DNA from: HGM04593 sp045636125
GTDB lineage: Bacteria; Bacteroidota; Bacteroidia; Bacteroidales; Bacteroidaceae
Assembly: GCA_045636125.1 (NCBI GenBank)
Contig: JAZTWX010000017.1
Location: 62,001 to 126,000 of the forward strand
Direction of reading: 5' to 3'
DNA length: 64,000 nucleotides
Position numbers and translations under genes: made by a program. This document shows, one piece after another, positions 9,678 to 18,668 of this stretch. Under the pieces are notes generated by a model that was not told the DNA's origin, did not search any database, and worked only from the letters and a program-made list of their open reading frames with translations. Numbering within the stretch: position 1 is the stretch's first letter; each line of letters opens with the position of its first letter.

Positions 9678-12600
9678 ATGAAAAAAAGAATTAAGACTAT
9701 GAATATGCGACAATTTATGCAACTAACGATGGCGTTAATGGTGTTGATGCCATCGGCTCTGCAAGCTTCTGTCTCTTATGCGGGAGCAGGCGATTCTGTA
9801 AAAGTCGAAGCAAAGGCTGTTGATGCAATTGAGGAGCGCACCATCACGGGTACCGTTTACGATGCAGCAACAAATGCGCCGATGCCCGGTGTGCGTGTTC
9901 AGGCTACCGGCCACAACAGAATAACCACAATGACCAACGCACAGGGACAGTACAAACTTGTTGTTCCCTCTTATGTAACCTTGTTGAGTTTCTCAACTCC
10001 TGAGTACCTTTTGGTTCAGGAGCCTGTGAGAAACGAGGATATTATAAACGTCCGTCTCTATACCGACAAGTTCAGCGGTACATATACTGCCGACATAAAG
10101 GCAATTGAACACAAAGGTTTCACTACCGAGGTGAACGCTTCCGATGTAATCGATACCGATATTCAGAAGAACCTCGGCGCCGATGTACGTTCAATCACCC
10201 GTTCAGGTGCTTTGGCAATTGGTAACGCAATGTACATCCGCGGTATCAACTCAATAAATTCAAGAACACAGCCTCTTGTTGTTGTCGACGGAATTGTTTG
10301 GGATATGCAGGAGAACAGTAGTTCGCTTCATATGGGTATCTTCAACAACGTACTTTCGGCAATCGATGTAAACGACATCGACGAGGTTAAAGTGTTGAAG
10401 GGCGGTGCTGCCATTTACGGTGCACGTGCATCGAACGGTGTAATCCTCATTAACACAAAACGTGGTAAGAGTATGGCTACCCGCATTACAGCCAACATCT
10501 TCGGAGGCGTAACATTGGCTCCCAAGACAATGGAGATGATGGGTGCCGAGGACTATCGTCTCTATGCCAACCACCTTATCGGTACAATGGACAATATTTC
10601 GGCCAACCACAATTTCGATTTCTTGCGTAACGATGCTCCCCGTTTCAACAAATATCACAACAATACAAACTGGGAGGATTATGTATACAGCGAGGCTCTT
10701 TCACAGAACTACAAGATTAATGTAGAGGGTGGTGACGACATTGCTATGTATCATTTCTCGTTCGGTTACACAACAGCCGACAGTCCCCTTGAAGGCAACA
10801 ATATGGAGCGTATGAACGTTCGTTTGAACTCAAATATCTCATTGGCCGAGAATTTCGATACAAAATTCGATATCTCTTACTCTCGCGTAGCGCGTGAGCT
10901 TCTCGACGATGGTATACGCGAGGACAACACTGCTTTCCCCGTGTCGTCAACAGGCTTCTTGGCAAAAATAAAGTCGCCCTTCCTCAGCCCCTACCGTTTC
11001 TCCGACCAGGGTGTGAAGAGTACCAACTACGACACTGCTGATACATACGCCTATAGTGCAGTTGCTGCATCGGGTGTTGCTCGCCCCAACAACTCGCTCT
11101 ACAACCCCGTACTCATTTTGGAAAATGGTGCAGGTGCCTACAAGAACGAGATGGAGTACACCAATATGGGTATCACCGTAGCTCCTGAATTGCGCTTTGG
11201 CGATTTCAAGATTACCGAGACATTCAACTACCTCCTTCACCGTGTGAACGAGGTTTACTACCTCCCTTACGCTAACCCCGCTTCGCCCGAAGCCGATTCC
11301 GACTTCTACGCCGAGAAGCTCGGTACAAGCATACACAACTATGCTTCGTCGTCGTTCGGTAAGGAGGCTGCCATCACAAGCGACACACGCGTGGCTTGGA
11401 GAAAACGCTTCGCAGCTCACGAGGTTGACGCTTACGGAGGTTTCCGCTTCACTAATTTCGATTTCGATTCAAACTCTATCGGTGGCGCAAACACCGGTAA
11501 CGACAATAGCTACGGTGTACGTGCCGACCTCGATGGTCTCACCACCGGTGGCGACAACAATACCTGGACAAACCTTGCTTGGTATATGTCGGCCGACTAT
11601 TCATATATGACACGTTATTTCTTGCAGGCAACAGCTTCGTTCGAAACATCGTCACGCTTCGGTAAGAATGCCGACAGCGCAGTTAAATTCGGCGGTGTGT
11701 CTTGGGGCTTCTTCCCCTCGATACAGGGTGCTTGGATAATCTCTTCGGAGAAATGGTTCCGTGCTCCCTTCGTGAATATGCTCAAGTTGCGTGCAGGTTA
11801 CGATATTACAGGTAACGATGCTATCGACTACTTTGCATCTCGCAGCTACCTCGAGGCTGTTAAGTTCTACGACAAACGTATGGGCTTGCAGTTTGCCAAC
11901 GTGGAGAACGACGGTGTTAAATGGGAGACAACAGCCCGTGCCAACATCGGTTTCGACGCTACAATGTTCAACAACCGCGTAGCTGTCGGCTTCGACTTCT
12001 ACAAGAGCACAACATCGGACCTCCTGGTACAGAAGAGCTATCCCTTCGTAACCGGTATGAGCAAATACTGGGGTAACGGCGGTGAGCTCGAGAACGTAGG
12101 TTTCGAGGCTTCGGTTAACGCCAAGCTTGTGAACACAAGCAACTTCCAGTGGGAGTTGGGTGCTTCGGTAGGTCACTATAAAAACGAGGTAACAGCTCTC
12201 GACGAGGATATCGACCCCGTATCGGTTTACGGAGGCGAGGTTAAGACAATGGTCGGCCAGCCTGTAGGCGTGTTCTGGGGCTACAAGACCAAGGGTGTAA
12301 TCTCAACCTCTGCCAAGGCTAAAGAGCTTGGCCTCTACATTGTGGACGGTGTAAACGAGCGTCAGTTCAAGGCTGGTGATGTTCAGTTTGTCGACATTCA
12401 CAAGGGCGACAAACCCGGTCTCATCGACGAAAACGACAAGACTGTCATTGGTGACCCCAACCCCGATTTCTACGGAAATATCTTCACCAGCCTCACCTAC
12501 AAGAACTTCAAACTCGACGTGGTTTGCAACTACTCGGTAGGCAACGATATCTACAACTACTACCGTCAGATGCTCGAGAGCGGTTCAACCTTCTACAACC

Positions 12601-12950
12601 AGACATCAAGTATGAAGAACCGTTGGATGTACGAAGGCCAGAGAACAAGCGTTCCCGCAGTTGCATTTGGCGACCCTATGGGTAACAGCCGCTTCTCCGA
12701 TCGTTGGATTGAGGATGGTTCATATTTGAGATTAAAGACTATCAAACTGTCATACAACGTTCCCGTGTCATATAGCTGGTTGCAGGGAATCACCTTGTGG
12801 TGCTCGGCCGAGAATGTATGTACATTTACAAAATACGAAGGAAACGACCCTGAATCATCGGTTAACAATAATATCTTCTACCAGGGTGTTGATGCCGGTC
12901 TCTTGCCCCAGAGCAGAAGTTTCCATTTCGGCTTAAAGGTTAATCTCTAA
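9678..12950 (+). CDS. SusC/RagA-family TonB-linked outer-membrane transporter (second copy)
   Basis: 1090 residues. The hydrophobic signal runs over residues 10-30 (ALMVLMPSALQA). A second methionine at residue 8 is an alternative start that would give a more compact signal. The carboxypeptidase-regulatory domain (about 54-115, ITGTVYDAATNAPMPGV) and the plug (about 150-265) follow. The plug contains the YIRGINSINSRTQPLVVVDG motif and ends in GARASNGVILINTKRG. The C-terminal barrel ends SFHFGLKVNL. It is clearly diverged from SusC-1 in the same locus, so this is not a recent tandem duplication. It pairs with the SusD gene 58 bases downstream; a strong hairpin lies in that gap. Confidence 0.94.
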   Translation: MKKRIKTMNMRQFMQLTMALMVLMPSALQASVSYAGAGDSVKVEAKAVDAIEERTITGTVYDAATNAPMPGVRVQATGHNRITTMTNAQGQYKLVVPSYVTLLSFSTPEYLLVQEPVRNEDIINVRLYTDKFSGTYTADIKAIEHKGFTTEVNASDVIDTDIQKNLGADVRSITRSGALAIGNAMYIRGINSINSRTQPLVVVDGIVWDMQENSSSLHMGIFNNVLSAIDVNDIDEVKVLKGGAAIYGARASNGVILINTKRGKSMATRITANIFGGVTLAPKTMEMMGAEDYRLYANHLIGTMDNISANHNFDFLRNDAPRFNKYHNNTNWEDYVYSEALSQNYKINVEGGDDIAMYHFSFGYTTADSPLEGNNMERMNVRLNSNISLAENFDTKFDISYSRVARELLDDGIREDNTAFPVSSTGFLAKIKSPFLSPYRFSDQGVKSTNYDTADTYAYSAVAASGVARPNNSLYNPVLILENGAGAYKNEMEYTNMGITVAPELRFGDFKITETFNYLLHRVNEVYYLPYANPASPEADSDFYAEKLGTSIHNYASSSFGKEAAITSDTRVAWRKRFAAHEVDAYGGFRFTNFDFDSNSIGGANTGNDNSYGVRADLDGLTTGGDNNTWTNLAWYMSADYSYMTRYFLQATASFETSSRFGKNADSAVKFGGVSWGFFPSIQGAWIISSEKWFRAPFVNMLKLRAGYDITGNDAIDYFASRSYLEAVKFYDKRMGLQFANVENDGVKWETTARANIGFDATMFNNRVAVGFDFYKSTTSDLLVQKSYPFVTGMSKYWGNGGELENVGFEASVNAKLVNTSNFQWELGASVGHYKNEVTALDEDIDPVSVYGGEVKTMVGQPVGVFWGYKTKGVISTSAKAKELGLYIVDGVNERQFKAGDVQFVDIHKGDKPGLIDENDKTVIGDPNPDFYGNIFTSLTYKNFKLDVVCNYSVGNDIYNYYRQMLESGSTFYNQTSSMKNRWMYEGQRTSVPAVAFGDPMGNSRFSDRWIEDGSYLRLKTIKLSYNVPVSYSWLQGITLWCSAENVCTFTKYEGNDPESSVNNNIFYQGVDAGLLPQSRSFHFGLKVNL

Positions 12951-12962
12951 TGAATATAAAAT

Positions 12963-12990
12963 CGTTTGACCGGCTCCGGCCGGTCAAACG
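12963..12990 (+). other. Strong intergenic hairpin between susC-2 and susD-2
   Basis: An 11-bp perfect inverted repeat (12963-12973 against 12980-12990) flanks a 6-base loop (CTCCGG). No run of T follows; the next bases are A-rich. It is therefore unlikely to be a classical intrinsic terminator, and may instead be an RNA stability or processing element, or a partial attenuator of susD. Confidence 0.6.
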
Positions 12991-13008
12991 GAACAAAAAA
13001 ATAAAACA

Positions 13009-15327
13009 ATGAAAAAGAATCTTATTTATACAGTAACCTTCCTTCTTTGCGGAGCGATGTTTTTCAGCTCTTGCGAAGATATGCTTGAAGTAGATTCAAA
13101 TCGCGTGGAGTATAACTACGGCGGATGGACCTTTAACGATTCAGTGTACTCTGTGTTGGGTATCCTTAAATCGGTTCAGAACATTGGCGACAGACACGTG
13201 CTTCTTAACGAGTTGCGTGGCGACCTCCTCACTGTGAACGCAGAAATGCTCAAGGACGCCGACCTCAGCGATATTGCCAATTTCAATTTCAACCCCAACT
13301 CGAACAAGTATCTTGCAGCAAAGGATTACTACTCTGTAATCAATAACTGTAACATCTTCCTTGCTCGTGTCGACACCACTCTGACATACGACAATATGCG
13401 TCTTATGTTGCGTGAGTATGTGGCAGTGAAGAGTGTGCGTGCGTGGACCTATCTCCAGCTTCTGAAGAACCACGGACAGATACCTTTTATCACCGAGCCC
13501 ATTATCTCGCACGCCGATGCCGAGAGAGCAATGTCTGCAACACCTGCCGACCAGCTCACTGTTCTCGACGCGCTCATCGAGGATATTGCACCCTATGAGA
13601 ACCCCAAGGCCTACAATATGCCTTTGTGGAGCATCACCGGTTTCTCATTGCTCGACGGTATACCCACATCGAAACTCTTTATGCCCATTCGTGTGCTTTT
13701 GGGTGACCTCTACTTGTGGCGTGCCGCAATCAAGGCCGAGTACACAACCTATCCTTTGACAGCGCCCGACTTCCAGAGCGACTATATGAAGGCTGCACAA
13801 TGCTATTATATGTACCTCACCGAGGATAACCCCCAGGGCGATACATCGAACAGTTCTTCTCACACTGTGGGCGACAACGACGATTATAACCCCGACAAGA
13901 ACATATCTTACCCCAGCTACAACTTTGTGAACATCTTTACACAAAACGACCTTACCACAAAGCACAAGAACTTTGTAGCGTTCATTCCCTATGCAACAAA
14001 CGAGAATACAGGCGTTGTATCGGCTCTCGACAAAGTGTTCGCTCCCGAGGGTGAGATGGGTACAGCACAGGTTGTCTCTTCAAAGGCTATGGCCAACATC
14101 TCTGCAGCACAATCTTACCTGAAACGCGTTCAGGGTGCTACAGAGGCACAGGATAAGTTCTATCCCATCACCAGCAAGATATTCCCCGGTGACCTGCGTT
14201 TGTACTCGACAACAGCTTACCAACTTGGTATTGACGAGGCAAAGACCCGTCATAACGGAATCATCACAAAGTTCAACCTCCAGAAGAAGGACGGCGGAGT
14301 GCTTAAGCCCAACGAGCAGGCTCTTATGGTCACTGCAACTACTAAGACAAACAAAGTTGTTCTCGACCGCCCCGAAAACATCTACCTCCGTTTCGCCGAG
14401 GCCCTCTTGGGCTTGGAGCGCGAAGGTTTCTCTGGTGCAAAAGAACTTGCTATGACCGTGCTCAAGTCGGGTGTAAAAGAAGAGTATAAATTGTGGTGGC
14501 AGCCCGATACAGTGGTTACACCCCGCCTCGACAAGGATGGCAAGGCTATGACAATGCCTCTCTACTCAATTGCCGCTTCTGCAGCCAATACAGAGTTCGG
14601 TTCTACCCACGTATATGTTTACAAGCTCAACTCAAAAGGCGAATTCATTAAGGACGAGACTGGCGCGAACAAGAAATTCTACCAGTATGTTCCCGTTCAC
14701 GAGGAGGTTATCTCTTCGCGTGAGGGTTACGAGCCTGTTGTATTCGACTTCTCCGACAATGTATTCCACTACAACGAGGGTATCCACTCACGTGGTTCAG
14801 GTTACACAGCAAAGAACGACTACTACGCACTCACCGACTCTATCGTTGCAAAACATCACGGTTTAGAGTCTACCGGTAATAAGATTCAGGTAGCAACCAA
14901 GAATTTCGACGCTACAGGTGCTTTGTGTTACGTTCCCGTTGTAAACGAAGGCAAGAGCTATTCAAACCTTCAGGACGCTGCCGACCCTGCAAACGGTGTT
15001 TATAAACTCGATGCAAGAGGTAACGTCAAGTATACTGTCTCTGCAAAAGTAGAAGAGGCCGACGAGTACGCTATCAATGACGAGTTGCGCGTGAATTTTA
15101 TGTACGACAAACTTATCGACGAGATGGCTTTGGAGATGGCTTGGGAAGGTCACCGTTTCGGCGACCTCGTACGTTTCGCAATCTCTCTTGGCGATCCCGA
15201 TTTCCTTGCAAAGCGTGTTGCTGCCCGCGATGGCGAAATGAACGGCAACTTGCGCACTCACTTGAACAGCAAGGATAACTGGTACATTCCTCTCCCCGAC
15301 AACTATATACCTGAAGGTAAAAAATAA
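13009..15327 (+). CDS. SusD/RagB-family lipoprotein, long form
   Basis: 772 residues, roughly 200 more than a usual SusD. The lipobox is FSSC with acceptor Cys22. The tetratricopeptide-like segment VAVKSVRAWTYLQLLKNHGQIPFI (about 140-165) and the C-terminal motif LALEMAWEGHRFGDLVRFA (about 705-725) identify the family. The extra length lies mainly between about 480 and 680, a beta-rich stretch with no motif I recognise. It is the lid partner of SusC-2. It ends the locus: an intrinsic terminator follows 10 bases after the stop codon. Confidence 0.9.
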   Translation: MKKNLIYTVTFLLCGAMFFSSCEDMLEVDSNRVEYNYGGWTFNDSVYSVLGILKSVQNIGDRHVLLNELRGDLLTVNAEMLKDADLSDIANFNFNPNSNKYLAAKDYYSVINNCNIFLARVDTTLTYDNMRLMLREYVAVKSVRAWTYLQLLKNHGQIPFITEPIISHADAERAMSATPADQLTVLDALIEDIAPYENPKAYNMPLWSITGFSLLDGIPTSKLFMPIRVLLGDLYLWRAAIKAEYTTYPLTAPDFQSDYMKAAQCYYMYLTEDNPQGDTSNSSSHTVGDNDDYNPDKNISYPSYNFVNIFTQNDLTTKHKNFVAFIPYATNENTGVVSALDKVFAPEGEMGTAQVVSSKAMANISAAQSYLKRVQGATEAQDKFYPITSKIFPGDLRLYSTTAYQLGIDEAKTRHNGIITKFNLQKKDGGVLKPNEQALMVTATTKTNKVVLDRPENIYLRFAEALLGLEREGFSGAKELAMTVLKSGVKEEYKLWWQPDTVVTPRLDKDGKAMTMPLYSIAASAANTEFGSTHVYVYKLNSKGEFIKDETGANKKFYQYVPVHEEVISSREGYEPVVFDFSDNVFHYNEGIHSRGSGYTAKNDYYALTDSIVAKHHGLESTGNKIQVATKNFDATGALCYVPVVNEGKSYSNLQDAADPANGVYKLDARGNVKYTVSAKVEEADEYAINDELRVNFMYDKLIDEMALEMAWEGHRFGDLVRFAISLGDPDFLAKRVAARDGEMNGNLRTHLNSKDNWYIPLPDNYIPEGKK

Positions 15328-15336
15328 TCTATTATA

Positions 15337-15374
15337 AAGCGAGAGAGGTTCATAAACCTCTCTTGCTTGTTTTT
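15337..15374 (+). terminator. Intrinsic terminator ending the FAS1-SusCD locus
   Basis: A 14-base arm (AAGCGAGAGAGGTT) pairs with AACCTCTCTTGCTT with one mismatch or wobble and a 4-base loop, followed by GTTTTT. It separates the SusCD locus from the sirtuin gene. Confidence 0.85.
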
Positions 15375-15385
15375 AGGGCATATCT

Positions 15386-16087
15386 ATGAAGAAACGAATA
15401 GCAGTGCTCACCGGTGCCGGAATGAGCGTAGAGAGTGGTTTAAGCACCTTCCGCGGTGGAGGTGGTATGTGGGATGAATATCCCGTTGAACTTGTAGCAA
15501 CGCCCGAAGGCTTTGCGGCCAACCCCGCACTTGTACTTGAATTTTATAACAAGCGCAGGGTGCAGCTTTTCGGCGTGCAGCCCAACGAAGGACACAAGCT
15601 GCTTGCCGCCCTGCAAAGCAGTTATGATGTAACAGTAATAACGCAGAATGTAGACGACTTGCACGAGCGTGCGGGGTCAAAGAATATAATTCACCTCCAC
15701 GGTGAACTTTTGAAGGTGTGCTCATCGCGCGAGCCGCACAACGAGGCTTTTGTGCGCACCCTTACTGCTGACAACGCCACAATATCCATTGGCGACCTTG
15801 CGGCCGACGGTTCGCAGCTGCGCCCGTTTATAGTGTGGTTCGGCGAGTCGGTGCCTTTGATGGACGATGCGATAGCAGCAATGCGGGGAATAGACGCTTT
15901 TGTTATCATTGGTACCTCGCTCAATGTATATCCTGCTGCAGGCCTTCTCAATTATGCACCTGCGGGTGTTCCCATCTATCTTATCGACCCCAACGAGGTG
16001 AATGCCGTGCTGCCGGCTAATGCAGTGCACATACGCAAAGGAGCCTCGGAGGGCGTGCGTGAGCTCATCGACCGTTATTTGAAATAA
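15386..16087 (+). CDS. cobB: Sir2-family NAD-dependent protein deacylase lacking the zinc module
   Basis: 233 residues. The NAD-binding GAGMSVESGLSTFRG lies at 10-24, TQNVDDLH at 86-93, and catalytic His105 sits in HLHGEL. Tyr54 and Arg57 in FYNKRR match the class III sirtuin pair that binds acidic acyl groups (SIRT5, E. coli CobB), so desuccinylation or demalonylation is predicted. The segment that normally carries four zinc-binding cysteines (about 110-150) has only Cys112, so the structural zinc is probably absent. I believe related Bacteroides proteins look the same, but this is from memory. The gene stands alone after the SusD terminator; a rubredoxin gene follows after 54 bases. Confidence 0.92.
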   Translation: MKKRIAVLTGAGMSVESGLSTFRGGGGMWDEYPVELVATPEGFAANPALVLEFYNKRRVQLFGVQPNEGHKLLAALQSSYDVTVITQNVDDLHERAGSKNIIHLHGELLKVCSSREPHNEAFVRTLTADNATISIGDLAADGSQLRPFIVWFGESVPLMDDAIAAMRGIDAFVIIGTSLNVYPAAGLLNYAPAGVPIYLIDPNEVNAVLPANAVHIRKGASEGVRELIDRYLK

Positions 16088-16141
16088 CTGCCCGAACAAA
16101 CGTTCCGAACTTTTGTTTAATCTTATAAAACCAGCAGAATT

Positions 16142-16306
16142 ATGAAAAAATACTATTGCACAGTGTGCCAGTGGGTGTACGACCCCACAATAGGTGACCC
16201 CGAACAGGGCATTGAGCCGGGAATTGCATTCGAGAATGTACCCGCCGATTATGTGTGCCCCCTTTGTGGTGTGGGAAAGGATGAATTTGCTCCGGTTGAG
16301 GAGTAA
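16142..16306 (+). CDS. Rubredoxin
   Basis: A 54-residue protein with the full rubredoxin signature: CTVC near residue 6 and CPLCG near residue 39 supply the four cysteines for one iron. Family aromatic positions are present (KKYYC, WVYD, FAPVEE). Rubredoxins carry single electrons in the cytosol of anaerobes, usually to rubrerythrin or superoxide reductase systems. The ATG is preceded by an A-rich spacer, and the gene ends just before a strong bidirectional terminator shared with ygiQ. Confidence 0.95.
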   Translation: MKKYYCTVCQWVYDPTIGDPEQGIEPGIAFENVPADYVCPLCGVGKDEFAPVEE

Positions 16307-16314
16307 TCTTGTAA

Positions 16315-16345
16315 AAAGCGAGGATGGCCCGGCCATCCTCGCTTT
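16315..16345. terminator. Bidirectional terminator between rubredoxin and ygiQ
   Basis: A 13-bp perfect stem (16315-16327 with 16333-16345) has AAA at its left foot and TTT followed by CTTTT at its right foot. It can serve both converging genes. Confidence 0.85.
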
Positions 16346-16348
16346 CTT

Positions 16349-18202
16349 TTATAAACCTAATCTCTTTATCAAATCGTTTCTTCCCATCCCGCGCAGCAGT
16401 TGAATAATCTGCTTGCGCTCCTCGGGCTTGTACCAGAAGAAGAATTTCCTCTGCGCCTCCTTGTCGCGCATTGTGCGTGCCGAAAATACCTTTTCTCCCG
16501 TTTCGGGGTTTATGCCCGTGTAGTACATCTCGGTCGCCATTGTCATAGGGGTGGGGGTGAAGTCCTGCACCTGCTCCAAATGGAAATTCAGCTGTTTTGT
16601 TTCGGCAGCAAGCTCGGCCATACACTCAATTGTACTGCCCGGGTGGCTGCTAATGAAATAGGGGATAATCTGTTGTTTAAGGTTGTACCGGCTGTTTACA
16701 GAGTCGAATATCTTCTTGAACTGATGGAACTGCTTGAAGGGCGGCTTGCGCATAAGGCGCAGCACGTTGTCGTTTGTGTGCTCGGGTGCCACCTTCAAAC
16801 GGCCGCTCACGTGGTTTTTTATAAGCTCCTCGGTATATAGCGCCGTGCTCTCGTCTATGGACTTGTCGCCTGTCTTATGCAGCAACAGGTCGTATCGTAC
16901 ACCGCTTCCAATAAAGCTCTTCTTAATCTGCGGCATTGCGTCTACCCTTTTGTAGAGGGCAAGCAGCGGAGCGTGGTCGGTGTTGAGGTTGGGGCACACT
17001 TTGGGTTGTATGCACGAGGGACGTGAACATTTTGCGCAAAGCTCCTGCCTGCGTCCGCGCATCATATACATATTGGCCGACGGGCCGCCGAGGTCCGAGA
17101 GGTAGCCCTTGAAGTCGGGTAGTGCAGCAATGGCTTCAATCTCGCGCAGAATACTGTCGGTGCTGCGGTTGGTGATGAACTTTCCCTGGTGGGCCGAAAT
17201 TGTGCAGAAGGCACAACCGCCGAAGCATCCGCGGTGTATGTTCACCGAGAATTTTATCATATCGTAGGCGGGGATGCGCTTGCCGTTGTATTTGGGGTGG
17301 GGCAAGCGGGTGTATGGGAGGTCGAAACTGTGGTCGAGCTGCTCTGTGGTCATTGTGGGGAAGGGAGGGTTAATAATCACAAAGCCCTCGTCATACTCCT
17401 GTATGAGCCTTTTGGCGTTCACCTTGTTCGACTCCTTTTCAATTGCCAGAAAGTTGGCTGCCTGCTTCTCCTTTTCCTTCAGGCACACATTGTGCGGTGC
17501 CAGTATCTTGTCGTCTCCGCTTGCGGTGAACGAACTTTTTGGGGCAAGGTAACCTGTTTGCCTTATCTCCTTTGTAAGTTCCCTTGCGCGGCTTGCCGTA
17601 ATATACTCCTCGCCTGTTGCCGCAAGGCTCTCCTGCATAGCTTTTGCAATGGCAATAATGGGCATTTCCCCCATTCCATATACAAGAATATCGGCCTTGC
17701 TGTCAACCAGAATACTCTTTTTGAGAGAATCCTGCCAGTAGTCGTAGTGGGTAATGCGGCGCATCGATGCCTCAATGCCGCCAATTACCACAGCCGAGTC
17801 GGGGAAGAGTTTTTTTATTGCGTTGCTGTATACCGTTGTGGCATATTCGGGGCGCATACTGTGCTTGCCGTCGGGCGAGTATGCATCCTCGGAGCGGAAT
17901 CTCTTGGCGGCAGTGTATTTGTTCACCATAGAGTCCATACAACCGGCCGAAATGCCAAAGAAAAGGCGTGGACGTCCCATCTTCTTGAAGTCGCGCAGGT
18001 CGTCCTGCCAGTTAGGCTGCGGCACTATGGCCACCCTCAAGCCCTCTGCTTCAAGCAGACGGCCTATTACCGCTGCACCGAACGATGGGTGGTCGACATA
18101 AGCGTCGCCACTGAACAGCACAACGTCCATTTCGCTCCACCCGCGCATTTCTGCCTCTTTGCGGGTGGTGGGCAGCCAGTCGCTCACTCTCCTACTGCTC
18201 AT
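16349..18202 (-). CDS. ygiQ: YgiQ-family radical SAM protein (UPF0313)
   Basis: 617 residues. The N-terminal YgiQ domain precedes a radical SAM core whose cluster motif is RGCFGGCAFC (C-x3-C-x2-C near 322-329). The C-terminal part has PEHTNDNVLRLMRKP and a proline-rich QDFTPTPMTMATEMYYTG stretch seen across the family. The biochemical role of YgiQ proteins is not settled. The start used (MSSRRVSDW) overlaps the 3' end of the upstream small gene by 11 bases, which suggests translational coupling. It ends at the shared terminator with rubredoxin. Confidence 0.92.
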   Translation of the reverse strand: MSSRRVSDWLPTTRKEAEMRGWSEMDVVLFSGDAYVDHPSFGAAVIGRLLEAEGLRVAIVPQPNWQDDLRDFKKMGRPRLFFGISAGCMDSMVNKYTAAKRFRSEDAYSPDGKHSMRPEYATTVYSNAIKKLFPDSAVVIGGIEASMRRITHYDYWQDSLKKSILVDSKADILVYGMGEMPIIAIAKAMQESLAATGEEYITASRARELTKEIRQTGYLAPKSSFTASGDDKILAPHNVCLKEKEKQAANFLAIEKESNKVNAKRLIQEYDEGFVIINPPFPTMTTEQLDHSFDLPYTRLPHPKYNGKRIPAYDMIKFSVNIHRGCFGGCAFCTISAHQGKFITNRSTDSILREIEAIAALPDFKGYLSDLGGPSANMYMMRGRRQELCAKCSRPSCIQPKVCPNLNTDHAPLLALYKRVDAMPQIKKSFIGSGVRYDLLLHKTGDKSIDESTALYTEELIKNHVSGRLKVAPEHTNDNVLRLMRKPPFKQFHQFKKIFDSVNSRYNLKQQIIPYFISSHPGSTIECMAELAAETKQLNFHLEQVQDFTPTPMTMATEMYYTGINPETGEKVFSARTMRDKEAQRKFFFWYKPEERKQIIQLLRGMGRNDLIKRLGL

Positions 18203-18518
18203 TCTCTTCCTCTGTTGCCTGGTTGCTTGCCTGGCTTGCGAGCCAGTTGCGGTAACACTCCATAAGGTTGTTGAGCCCCAGCGCTTTCATATTCTCGTCG
18301 TAGAGCACAGTACACAGTGTTAGAAGGTCTTTTGCATCCATCTGCTGCGACGATATGAGCGAGCGCACGGTGAGACGCAGTTTTGCCAGCGAATCTTCGT
18401 CGGCAATGCCCAAGCTGTTGGTAATTCTGTCGAGCAACGAATATTTTTTAATAAGTTGCAGTTGTTCCTCGGTAACCTCAATGGTTCTTGTGCCCGAGGC
18501 GTTTGCGTTTATTTTCAT
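18192..18518 (-). CDS. Small helical protein of unknown function
   Basis: 108 residues with no signal peptide or membrane segment. It looks almost fully helical, with a charged C-terminal tail (ATEEENEQ). I do not recognise a family. The segment TIEVTEEQLQLIKKYSLLDR resembles a short coiled coil. The frame, its uniform codon use and the 11-base overlap with ygiQ support a real gene translated together with ygiQ. A -7-like TAATTTTG lies upstream at 18553-18560 on the minus strand, but no good -33 partner is visible. Confidence 0.7.
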   Translation of the reverse strand: MKINANASGTRTIEVTEEQLQLIKKYSLLDRITNSLGIADEDSLAKLRLTVRSLISSQQMDAKDLLTLCTVLYDENMKALGLNNLMECYRNWLASQASNQATEEENEQ

Positions 18519-18668
18519 ATTTATTTTTGGTTGTTATAGTTTCTATGTTCTGCAAAATTAGTGATGCTAATTCATTTGCTTTTGCCCAACGAGCGCAGCC
18601 TGCGCTTGCAGCTTTTGTTGCAAAGTTAGCAAAAACAGCGACACGGCGTGCTGTGCGTGGCATTAATT

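Noticed and set aside
17189..18265. 358-codon open frame antisense to ygiQ
   Set aside because: ygiQ carries a complete radical SAM motif, and the antisense protein is Cys/His-rich with no family resemblance.
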